DNA from: Bryobacterales bacterium
Lineage (GTDB): Bacteria; Acidobacteriota; Terriglobia; Bryobacterales; Bryobacteraceae
DNA: 10,822 bases
Direction: 5' to 3'
Assembly (NCBI GenBank): GCA_003132905.1
Contig: PKZC01000428.1
Coordinates: 1,679 to 12,500, forward strand
The notes beneath the pieces are model-generated. The model made no database searches, had not been told where the DNA came from, and saw only the letters and a list, made by a program, of their open reading frames with translations. Below are positions 1-6,585 of this stretch, one piece after another; the stretch's first letter is position 1; each line of letters opens with the position of its first letter. Position numbers and translations under genes: made by a program.

Positions 1-86
1 CCGTAATTGGGCCAATCGGCGGGAGCGATTTGGGCGGCCATCGGCAAGGTAGCCGCGGTGAGGAGCAAAATCCATCGGAGATGCAT
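1..86 (-). CDS. PQQ-dependent dehydrogenase-like protein, N-terminal 28 codons only (runs off the window)
   Basis: Reading leftward from the ATG at 86-84, the 28 complete codons encode a short basic start (MHLRW), a hydrophobic stretch (ILLLTAATLPMAA) and then QIAPADWPNYG. This is a signal peptide followed by the WPxYG motif that opens the mature part of secreted quinoprotein (PQQ) alcohol/sugar dehydrogenases, which are eight-bladed beta-propellers acting in the periplasm. The rest of the gene lies outside the window, so no cofactor or metal ligands can be checked. There is no Shine-Dalgarno sequence before the ATG, but an extended -10 lies only about 10 bases upstream, which suggests a leaderless or nearly leaderless mRNA. 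The family call rests on one short motif plus the secretion signal. Another secreted beta-propeller protein is possible. Confidence 0.55.
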   Translation of the reverse strand, partial: MHLRWILLLTAATLPMAAQIAPADWPNY

Positions 87-95
87 GAAACGTGC

Positions 96-104
96 AGTAT
101 ATCA
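96..104 (-). promoter_or_regulatory. Candidate extended -10 promoter for the PQQ-dehydrogenase-like gene
   Basis: On the minus strand the sequence reads TGA-TATACT, a TGn extended -10. No good -35 is visible, as is usual for extended -10 promoters. Transcription would start near position 89, about three bases before the ATG at 86, which fits the absence of a ribosome binding site. This is pattern-based only. Confidence 0.4.
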
Positions 105-158
105 GCGAAACAACAGCCTGCAGGTAACGCTGCGTAAGCGCTTCTAGCCGCGGACTGG

Positions 159-758
159 CTATGCAGGCTGCCCCGGGTCCGCGCCATTCACGCTGAAGTC
201 GTTGGTGGCCTTTCCGAAATTCGTGGCGTTGTTCACCGTTCCATTGACGCCGGCCGACAAGCCGAGAATCTGGGTATAGTTGCGGTTGCTCAACGGCAGC
301 GCGGTCACCACCTTTTCACCAACCGTGGTTCCCAGCGTGGAACTTTGGGTCTGCAAGATCTCCGCCGACGCTTCCACGGTGACTTGCTCGGACTGCTGGC
401 CCACTTCCAAGGCGCGATCTAACGTTGGAGTCTCAGTAACGTTGAGAGTTACGGTGGTCACTTCGGCTGTTTTAAAGCCCATCGCGGCAAAACGGACCCG
501 ATAACTCCCCGGGGGAAGCAGTGTGAATTTGTATTGACCGTCTCCGCCAGTAGTAGCCGTGCGCGTCTGGCCAGTGTCGTTATTGGTGATTGCGACGGTA
601 ACATTTGGGATGGCCGCACCCGAGGGATCGGTCACTGTCCCGGCTAAGCCGGCTGTACCGGCGGATTGCGCCATCAGAGATGGCACGCAAATCGCAAACA
701 ACAAAGTCAGCATTGCTACAAAAGCGAGCCGCGAACGGAGCAGCACCTTCGATCTCAT
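159..758 (-). pseudogene. 5' remnant of a TonB-dependent receptor gene (signal peptide, regulatory domain and start of plug only)
   Basis: The frame encodes 199 residues starting at the ATG at 758-756, preceded by AGGAGAAGGAG. An in-frame ATG seven codons upstream (779) lies before this ribosome site and is less likely. Residues 1-30 are a signal peptide ending SLMA|Q. Residues 34-120 are a carboxypeptidase-regulatory-like (Ig-fold) domain with TDPSGAAIPNVTV and KFTLLPPGSY. Residues 121-197 are the linker and first part of the TonB plug (LPLSNRNYTQILGLSAG). It aligns without gaps to residues 1-197 of the intact receptor at 1301-4936, with about 73% identity by hand count. Right after PGQ, where the paralogue continues NNFQMDGV, the frame reads two unrelated residues and stops. 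The remaining ~1000 residues (rest of plug and barrel) are missing, so it cannot form a receptor. A secreted stand-alone domain cannot be excluded. Confidence 0.8.
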
Positions 759-881
759 GAACTCCTTCTCCTTTTGCAACTACCTTAATTTCAAATAGTT
801 AACTTTCGCGGGTACCGAGCGGTCCCGAAGCAAGAGTGATTTGGAGCGGTGAGAAAGTTAGACGACACCGAGGCAATACCT

Positions 882-960
882 GCATGCAGACCCACCAATC
901 CATTACCCGGATTGTATTCCGAGTTCGGGTCTAACTGCCGTCAAAGCAGTGGCGAATTTT
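882..960 (-). repeat. Conserved upstream block of the truncated receptor gene (copy 2 of 5034-5110); candidate promoter
   Basis: This 79-base stretch lies upstream of the receptor remnant at 159-758. It aligns with the region upstream of the intact receptor (5034-5110). Shared plus-strand words are CCATTAC..GGATTGTAT.CGAG and GTCAAA.CAG.GGC.AATTTT, while flanking DNA does not align. On the minus strand it contains TTGACG (944-939) and TACAAT (916-911) separated by 22 bases, a -35/-10-like pair with unusually wide spacing. Preservation in both copies argues for a promoter or regulator site carried along in the duplication. Confidence 0.5.
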
Positions 961-1012
961 GACTTGGACTAGAGAGTGCCGGGGAGAATGGTAAGTGTAA
1001 AGGGAGGTAAAG

Positions 1013-1052
1013 AAAAAGTCTAGTTGGCCGCAGCGGTCAAGCCGCAGCTAAC
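1013..1052 (-). terminator. Candidate rho-independent terminator after the 3' receptor remnant
   Basis: On the minus strand GTTAGCTGCGGC (1052-1041), loop TTGACC and GCTGCGGCCAAC (1034-1023) form a 12-position stem with nine Watson-Crick pairs, two G-U pairs and one mismatch. A T5 run at 1017-1013 begins six bases after the stem. It sits 15 bases past the remnant's stop codon. The T-run is somewhat distant from the stem, so strength is uncertain. Confidence 0.42.
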
Positions 1053-1066
1053 CGGGGAATGACAAT

Positions 1067-1257
1067 CTAGAAAATCAACTTCAAGCCGAGCTGAATCACA
1101 CGGGGATTCACACTCGTGCTAGTGATCTGACCGAAGTTGGGTGCGGTGACCGTGGGCAGGGTTGGCAGTCCAAAATTAGGTTGGTTTGAACTGCGGGTGA
1201 TTGAGCAAGTTGAAGAACTCAGCCCGGAATTGCAACGATGTCCGCTCGGTGATGGAA
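1067..1257 (-). pseudogene. 3' remnant of a TonB-dependent receptor gene, with an internal frameshift
   Basis: Reading from 1257 down, one frame gives SITERTSLQFRAEFFNLLNH followed by PQF. This matches the intact receptor's C-terminal THVTERATLQLRFEFFNLLNH. That frame then hits a stop. Dropping one A from the AAA run at 1187-1185 restores NQPNFGLPTLPTV and, further on, QITSTSVNPRVIQLGLKLIF with a TAG at 1069-1067. This parallels TITSTSVNPRIIQLGAKFIF in the paralogue. Only the last ~63 codons survive, there is no start, and a one-base insertion breaks the frame, so this is a dead gene end. It lies 44 bases downstream of the intact receptor's stop. Its left-hand end coincides with the hairpin at 1255-1284, where homology to receptors begins abruptly. 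It is a different copy from the 5' remnant if gene order was preserved. Confidence 0.82.
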
Positions 1258-1284
1258 GCCGCCAGACGTGCGCCTGGCGGCCTC
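1255..1284 (-). other. Strong hairpin directly after the intact receptor gene; possible terminator or mRNA end
   Basis: On the minus strand GAGGCCGCCAG (1284-1274) pairs with CTGGCGGCTTC (1265-1255) around an 8-base loop. The stem is 11 bp with ten Watson-Crick pairs and one G-U. The G-U is an A-C mismatch on the plus strand, so the structure fits minus-strand RNA better. It begins 17 bases after the TAA at 1303-1301. There is no T-run, so it may be a U-less terminator, a 3'-end stabiliser or a dispersed palindrome. Confidence 0.45.
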
Positions 1285-1300
1285 AATCGAGGAGGGTCCT

Positions 1301-4300
1301 TTAGAATATGAACTTCGCGCCGAGCTGAATAATGCGCGGGTTCACACTGGTGCTGGTGATGGTCCCCTGGCCTGCGACCAGAGCCTGCGGCAGGGAGGAC
1401 AAAGTACCGCCAGTCCCCCCACTAGGATCGATAGAGTTGAACTGCGGATGGTTGAGCAAGTTGAAAAACTCGAAGCGGAGTTGGAGCGTGGCCCTTTCGG
1501 TGACATGCGTGGTCTTGATCACCGAGGCGTCGAAGTTGAACTGGCCTGGTCCCAGAAGGATGCCCTGTCCGGTATTGCCGAACAGAGTGGCGCAGGTGGG
1601 ACATGCGGCTTGGGTCGTTGTTGTCACTCCGTCCGGCATAATCGCCGGCGCGGCGCAGAAAGCATTGGCGTTGAAATAGCCTGGGCCGCCGCTCTCTCCT
1701 CCCAAGCGAGACTCGATGCCTCCCGAGGTCGGGATATTGGCATAGGTCATTCCGGGGCACAGCTCCGCGCGCCCGAAACCGGATTGGGTGCTGGTTCCGT
1801 TGGTTCCGTAAGCCGAGCCGGCGGCGCCATCGATGAAGGTCATGGGTGCGCCATCCTGAATGGTCGTCACACCCGAGATCTGCCAACCTTCCAGCAATTT
1901 GCCTGTGAATCCGTTGTGCTTACCAAACGGAAGATCCCAGCTATAGTTGATGATGAATCGCTGGGGCCGGTTGAAATACGACGGGCCATACTGCTGATTC
2001 AGATTGCCCGCGTTGTTGCTATTGGCTCCGTCGACTGTGAGGTCCGTGAGCGACTTGCTAAAGGTGTACGAACCCTGTAGCGTCACGCCGTGTGAATATT
2101 GTTTGCGGATCGTGACCTGGAGGCTGTTGTAGTTGGAACTACCGTCGAACGCCGTAACTTGCAATCCAGCCGGAGCATAGCCGACGTAAGGCGTGCGGAA
2201 AAATACGTTAGACGTCGTTGTGGTTGTGATCCCGTTGACCGGATCGGAGGCGCTCGCAAGTTGAGCGGTATTGATGTTGTGATTGTAGTCCAGCAGGTTG
2301 ATGCCGCTGGAACCCACGTAGCCGGCTTCCAGCACCCAACGGGGAGCGAATTCATACTGGATGTTCAGGTTGTACTGTCTTACCAACGGCGTGTGGATGT
2401 CCGGGTCGAGGTAGGGCACACTCAGGTTCGAGGTGCAGCTCTTCAGGATGGGCGCGGAGTTGGCCAGGCATGCCGCACTCGGATTGGAATAGCGTTGGGC
2501 AAACACGCCAGGCGGAAGGTAGGGGTACGGATTCTGGATGGTGAAGGGCGCTGCCGCGGCACCGCTATAATCCAGCGTCTCTGCATATGGGTTACCTTGC
2601 TCCACGGCGTGGACGAAGCGATCGGCGCCGATACGGTCATAGAACAATCCCGCGCCGCCGCGGATCACGAGCTTGCTATTGAGCTGGTAAGCAAATCCCA
2701 GACGCGGACCGAAGTTGCTCAGCGGAGGGTGATCTTGGATGGCGCCGGTGCCGCTGCTATTAATGAGCACGCCAGCGGGCGGCTGCGGATAGTGGGCTAA
2801 ATAATTTGCCGCGGTGACCCAGCCGGCGTAGTTGGCCGGCAGACCCTGCGCCGAAGTTGGCACTTGCGAATTAGGCGCCAATTGGCTCGGCCAGGTGTTA
2901 GTCAGGTTGGCGTACTTCTCCGAGAACGTGCCGTCGTATTCCCAACGCACTCCCAGATTTACGGTGAGTTTCGAACTTACCTTCCAGTCGTCTTGCACGA
3001 ACGCATTCATATTTGGGAGGCGATAGGCGTGGATGATTCCACCGGCCGAGGGAGGGCCGCTCGCTACACAGTACAAGCACTGGAAGAGATTGCCAGGGTT
3101 ATTCGCCGCAAGCAGGTTAGTGAAACTTCCGATAAGCAGCCACCCGCGCGTCAGGCCTGCGAAATCGAGGTTCCACTCGGTTTTTTCCATCTCGTATCCG
3201 GCTCGGATGGTGTGTTTTCCGTGCGACCAGGAGATTTGATCCTGCCATTGGAACTGGTTGGTGGGACTGCTTACGGGCTCCAGGAACCCGCCTATACCGA
3301 AACCGTTGATAAGGAAGTCAATCGGAGGACCCTGGGTCTCGCTGGGAACGATGGGGGTAATGCCGAGATTCTGGGGCGTCCAGCCGGCCGGCAGAGAATC
3401 CGACGACTTAGTGTACAGCCGTTGAAAAGACCCGCGAAGTTCATTGACGAAAGTATTCGTCACAATACTGGTCAGTTTTATCACGGCGTTGGTGTTGGAG
3501 TATTGCGATAGTTCTGGGGCTCCCGGCACTGCTCCGCCGATCCCTGTGTTGAACTGGGTGGTACGCGGATCGGTGCTGTACATGAACCGCATCGCGAGCG
3601 TGTTTTTCGCGTTGATTAGATAGTCGCCATTCACCAAGGTCTGCTTTTCCGAGTACAACGCCGGCTCATTGAAGGCGACGTTGCCAAACGTGGGGTTCGA
3701 AGGGATGTAGTAGCTGCCATTCGCGTTCTTGACGTTGAGCATGTTCAGGGCGACCTGACTGACGGTGGTGGACGAGCACGGAAGCACTCCGTTGGGGCCA
3801 GGGGGACCGAAGGATGGAAGTTCACAATTACCCGCGATCAACGCGGACACGAACGACTGGGTATTGCGGGGACCCGCGGGAATAACCGGGTACAGCGTGA
3901 CTGCGGAGTTACCGGCTACGTTCACTCCGTTTTTTTGCCCCGTTCCCTCGTAACTTCCAAAGATAAACAGCTTGTCCTTCTTGATGGGTCCACCGATCAC
4001 GCCGCCATATTGGTTCTGGTTGAGCACCTGCTTGGGGCAAGACTGACCCGCATAGGTAGTGCGGCAAACGTCCCGATTGTAAAAGAAATCGTTGGCGTCG
4101 AAAGCCGCGTTGCGAACGAACTCAAACGCCGTGCCGTGCCAGGTATTGGTGCCCGACTTGGTGAGCACGTTGACGTTCCCGCCGGGGTTGCGCCCATACG
4201 TAGCATCGTAGGTTGAAGTCTGGATCTTGAATTCCTGGATCGCGTCTGGACTGGGAATTGCGATGCCAACGTAGATACCGTTGTCATTCGCGCTTCCACT

Positions 4301-4936
4301 GCTGGCCATGCTTTGGATGGCCACGCCATCCATCTGAAAATTGTTCTGTCCAGGCGAGGCGCCATTGACGCTGATATCCAACGTGCCTTTGCCGAATGAT
4401 GTCGCGTTATTTACACCGACGTTCGCGCCAGCCGACAGACCGATAATCTGCGTAAAGTTCCGGTTGGCCAGAGGTAGCTCGGTTACTTCGTTGCTGCCCA
4501 CCACCGTGCCCAAGGTAGAGCTGGAGGTCTGCAAGGTTTCGGCCGAGGCTTCCACCGTCACTTGCTCGGACTGCGCGCCGACTTCCAAGGCGCGATCGAG
4601 CGTTGGACTCTCGGTCACATTGAGATTCACGGACCCGACTTCCGATGTCTTGAAGCCTGACGCGGAAAAGCGAGCTTTATAACTTCCGGGCGGAAGCAGC
4701 GTGAATTTGTACTGGCCATCGCTGCCGGTAGTCACCGTGCGGGTCTGATTGGTGTCATTACTGGTCAATGTGACGGTCACGTTCGGGATGGCGGCGCCCG
4801 ACGGATCGGTGATGGTTCCGCTGAGGCCGGATGTTCCGGCCGACTGGGCCATCAAGGCCGGTACAAACACAGCCAGCAACAGAGCCAGAGCCAGCGCGGC
4901 AATGACTTGCGAACGAAGCAAGGTCGTAATTTTCAT
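1301..4936 (-). CDS. Oar-like TonB-dependent outer-membrane receptor with N-terminal carboxypeptidase-regulatory domain
   Basis: The protein has 1211 residues from the ATG at 4936-4934, which follows AGGGAG by four bases. The frame stays open upstream to 5041, but the added 35 residues carry no signal. Residues 1-30 are a signal peptide (ALALALLLAVFVPALMA|Q). Residues 34-120 form a carboxypeptidase-regulatory-like Ig fold (TDPSGAAIPNVTV, KFTLLPPGSY). A TonB plug follows from about 145 to 265, with LPLANRNFTQIIGLSAG at 155-171, IQEFKIQTSTYDATYGR at 233-249 and GGNVNVLTKSGTN at 252-264. The rest is a ~900-residue beta-barrel ending RIIQLGAKFIF with the terminal aromatic residue typical of outer-membrane proteins. 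This architecture and size fit the large Oar-type receptors expanded in Acidobacteria. They are thought to import oligosaccharides or other bulky nutrients using TonB energy, but the substrate is not readable here. A divergent winged-helix/TPR regulator lies upstream, and broken paralogues lie downstream. Confidence 0.92.
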   Translation of the reverse strand: MKITTLLRSQVIAALALALLLAVFVPALMAQSAGTSGLSGTITDPSGAAIPNVTVTLTSNDTNQTRTVTTGSDGQYKFTLLPPGSYKARFSASGFKTSEVGSVNLNVTESPTLDRALEVGAQSEQVTVEASAETLQTSSSTLGTVVGSNEVTELPLANRNFTQIIGLSAGANVGVNNATSFGKGTLDISVNGASPGQNNFQMDGVAIQSMASSGSANDNGIYVGIAIPSPDAIQEFKIQTSTYDATYGRNPGGNVNVLTKSGTNTWHGTAFEFVRNAAFDANDFFYNRDVCRTTYAGQSCPKQVLNQNQYGGVIGGPIKKDKLFIFGSYEGTGQKNGVNVAGNSAVTLYPVIPAGPRNTQSFVSALIAGNCELPSFGPPGPNGVLPCSSTTVSQVALNMLNVKNANGSYYIPSNPTFGNVAFNEPALYSEKQTLVNGDYLINAKNTLAMRFMYSTDPRTTQFNTGIGGAVPGAPELSQYSNTNAVIKLTSIVTNTFVNELRGSFQRLYTKSSDSLPAGWTPQNLGITPIVPSETQGPPIDFLINGFGIGGFLEPVSSPTNQFQWQDQISWSHGKHTIRAGYEMEKTEWNLDFAGLTRGWLLIGSFTNLLAANNPGNLFQCLYCVASGPPSAGGIIHAYRLPNMNAFVQDDWKVSSKLTVNLGVRWEYDGTFSEKYANLTNTWPSQLAPNSQVPTSAQGLPANYAGWVTAANYLAHYPQPPAGVLINSSGTGAIQDHPPLSNFGPRLGFAYQLNSKLVIRGGAGLFYDRIGADRFVHAVEQGNPYAETLDYSGAAAAPFTIQNPYPYLPPGVFAQRYSNPSAACLANSAPILKSCTSNLSVPYLDPDIHTPLVRQYNLNIQYEFAPRWVLEAGYVGSSGINLLDYNHNINTAQLASASDPVNGITTTTTSNVFFRTPYVGYAPAGLQVTAFDGSSNYNSLQVTIRKQYSHGVTLQGSYTFSKSLTDLTVDGANSNNAGNLNQQYGPSYFNRPQRFIINYSWDLPFGKHNGFTGKLLEGWQISGVTTIQDGAPMTFIDGAAGSAYGTNGTSTQSGFGRAELCPGMTYANIPTSGGIESRLGGESGGPGYFNANAFCAAPAIMPDGVTTTTQAACPTCATLFGNTGQGILLGPGQFNFDASVIKTTHVTERATLQLRFEFFNLLNHPQFNSIDPSGGTGGTLSSLPQALVAGQGTITSTSVNPRIIQLGAKFIF

Positions 4937-5033
4937 AGTCTCCCTAAATACTCGCTGGAACCAAAAGTTTGGATAGATGCGGTGCGGAAACCTAAAAAAC
5001 AGGCCCGCTGGTTGACTCACCCCAGGCACACTT

Positions 5034-5110
5034 GCATACACCCCATGGCTCCATTACTGGGATTGTATGCGAGATTTCACCGTGATGAAGTCAAAACAGC
5101 GGCAAATTTT
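5034..5110 (-). promoter_or_regulatory. Conserved upstream block of the intact receptor gene (copy 1 of 882-960); candidate promoter
   Basis: This stretch lies 98-174 bases upstream of the receptor start and aligns with 882-960 upstream of the broken paralogue, while the neighbouring bases do not. On the minus strand it holds TTGACT (5094-5089) and TACAAT (5067-5062), 21 bases apart. That spacing is wide for the housekeeping sigma factor, so either the true -35 is elsewhere or an activator is needed. The conserved AAAATTTGCCGCTGTTTTGAC side is a candidate operator or UP-like element. Transcription starting just past TACAAT would give a leader of about 120 bases. Confidence 0.45.
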
Positions 5111-5220
5111 CGTAGCTAACACAGTCAAAGGTGGCCGCTCGCGTTTAAAACACACTCGCGGTTGAATGTTCTACATCGCCGAATCGTCGGGCGGATGACG
5201 CAATAAAGACTACCAGTACC

Positions 5221-5251
5221 TCCCACCGAAATCGTGTCCCTACCGAAACCG
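5221..5251 (+). promoter_or_regulatory. Direct repeat upstream of the winged-helix regulator; candidate OmpR-type binding site
   Basis: Two near-identical words, TCCC-ACCGAAATCG (5221-5234) and TCCCTACCGAAACCG (5237-5251), lie in direct order with starts 16 bases apart. The second ends five bases before an extended -10 that lacks a -35. OmpR-type winged-helix proteins commonly bind tandem direct repeats in this position, so autoregulation by the downstream gene is a reasonable inference. Binding is not shown. Confidence 0.35.
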
Positions 5252-5256
5252 ATTTG

Positions 5257-5265
5257 TGATATGAT
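5257..5265 (+). promoter_or_regulatory. Extended -10 promoter for the winged-helix/TPR gene
   Basis: The sequence TG-A-TATGAT is a good extended -10. No matching -35 is present 16-18 bases upstream, where the direct repeat lies instead. Transcription would begin near 5272, giving a leader of about 48 bases with GGAAGGG before the ATG at 5320. Confidence 0.45.
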
Positions 5266-5319
5266 TCGCTGAACTGAAGTCAAAAGCGCGTCAATGTCTG
5301 TAACGGGAAGGGCGCCAAA

Positions 5320-6585
5320 ATGGAACAGATAACGTTCGGGCCGTTTCGGCTCGACACTATAACTACGACGTTGTTGAGAGACGGCCACGAGCTGGAGCTA
5401 AGGCCACAGGCGTTTCACGCCCTGCGTGCTCTCATTCACAATCGCGGCCGCTACGTGGGATACGCGCAGATGATCAATCAGGCCTGGGACGGCAACCTGG
5501 TCTCGAAGCACACCGTGGCCGTAACCATCGGCGAGGTCAAAAAAACCTTGGGCGAGTTCGGCCTATGGATTACTTACCGGCCCAAGCTGGGTTACCGGTT
5601 GGATGTGCCTCATTCCGACGACATGGTCAAACAGGGCTGGCACTTTTGGAGCCGCCGAACGCGCGACGGGTTCGAAAAAGCGCTGGACTGCTTCCAGCAG
5701 GCCGCCGTCGAAAATCCATCGGATTTCCGGGCCTTCGAAGGCATTTCGCTGTGCTACCTGCTGCTGGGGACTTATGGAATGCGCATGCCGCGCGAGATGT
5801 ACAACGGATTCCAGCAAGCCCATCGTCGCGCCGTGGAATTGTGCGGATTGACGCCCGAACGCCGCGCCGACCGCGCTCACGGCCTGCACCTTTTCGAACA
5901 CAAATTTGAGGAGGCCGAGACCGAGCTGCTGCAAGCGCAGAGAGAAAGTCCGGAGTCGCCCGAAGTATACGTGCGTCTGACGATGCTCTACATTACGCAG
6001 GGACGCCTAGATGACGCGCTCAATATTTTGTTGCGGGCGCGAACCACGCATTCACTGTGGCCGACGGTTCCAGCCAATGAGATTCTGGTTCGCTTCTTCC
6101 GCCGCGAATTCGACTCGGCGGTCGCCTGCGGACAAAAGGCGCTGGAACTGCATCCCTATCTATATTTGGGGCGCCTCTTCTACGGCGAAGCGCTGGAACG
6201 GAGCGGGAAACCAACCCAGGCATTAGAGCAATACAGGTTGGCGGTGATTATGTCTCCCGATCTTCCATGGCTCCGCGCTGTTGAGGCAGCTTGCATGGCA
6301 AAACATGGCCGCCGCAAGGAAGCCAACGCCATACTCACCGAGCTGATCCAGGTTCGCAAAGCGCAGTATGTGGACGCGTATTTTATGGCGATGCTGTTTG
6401 ATGCGCTGGGAGACGCTGATCAGGCTTTCCAGGAGTTGGAACGGGCATATCGGGAGAAATCGCCGGCTCTTTTCGCCGTCCGCCTGGATCCTCGCTTAGA
6501 TCATCTCCGCGAAGACCCCCGGTTCACAACGTTGGTGAACCGCGTGTTTGCCAACCAGGACGAGCCTCACGCTGTTAGCGCGTAG
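5320..6585 (+). CDS. Winged-helix (OmpR/PhoB-type) DNA-binding protein with C-terminal TPR repeats
   Basis: The protein has 421 residues from the ATG at 5320, seven bases after GGAAGGG. Residues 4-96 are an OmpR/PhoB-type winged helix: FGPFRLD opening strands, LELRPQAFHALRALIHNRGR, a recognition-helix region around VSKHTVAVTIGEVKKTLG (61-78), and the wing ending PKLGYRL (88-94). There is no receiver domain. From about 105 onward helical TPR-like repeats follow, for example FEKALDCFQQAAVENPSD (118-135), LDDALNILLRA (230-240), PTQALEQYRLAVIMSPD (298-314) and ADQAFQELERAYRE (366-379). The tail LDPRLDHLREDPRFTTLVNRV is common in this class. No membrane helix is visible, unlike CadC/ToxR, so it should be a cytoplasmic transcription regulator with a protein-interaction tail. 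It is divergent from the large receptor gene, which makes that gene the first candidate target. The signal it senses is unknown. Confidence 0.85.
   Translation: MEQITFGPFRLDTITTTLLRDGHELELRPQAFHALRALIHNRGRYVGYAQMINQAWDGNLVSKHTVAVTIGEVKKTLGEFGLWITYRPKLGYRLDVPHSDDMVKQGWHFWSRRTRDGFEKALDCFQQAAVENPSDFRAFEGISLCYLLLGTYGMRMPREMYNGFQQAHRRAVELCGLTPERRADRAHGLHLFEHKFEEAETELLQAQRESPESPEVYVRLTMLYITQGRLDDALNILLRARTTHSLWPTVPANEILVRFFRREFDSAVACGQKALELHPYLYLGRLFYGEALERSGKPTQALEQYRLAVIMSPDLPWLRAVEAACMAKHGRRKEANAILTELIQVRKAQYVDAYFMAMLFDALGDADQAFQELERAYREKSPALFAVRLDPRLDHLREDPRFTTLVNRVFANQDEPHAVSA

Noticed and set aside
780..1066. Insertion sequence or mobile element between the two receptor fragments
   Set aside because: No transposase frame, terminal inverted repeats or target duplication. 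The region is explained by the conserved promoter block and a terminator-like hairpin.
1268..2080. 270-codon open frame on the plus strand inside the receptor gene
   Set aside because: It is antisense to the barrel of the intact receptor. The translation shows low-complexity, Arg/Gly-rich composition with no domain, as expected from a GC-biased shadow frame.
2099..3511. Further long plus-strand frames (233 and 215 codons) antisense to the receptor
   Set aside because: Same reason: no motif, no ribosome site of note, and full overlap with a well-supported gene on the other strand.
4937..5041. N-terminal extension of the receptor to an upstream ATG at 5041
   Set aside because: The added 35 residues precede the signal peptide and lack a ribosome site. 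The ATG at 4936 has AGGGAG at the right distance.
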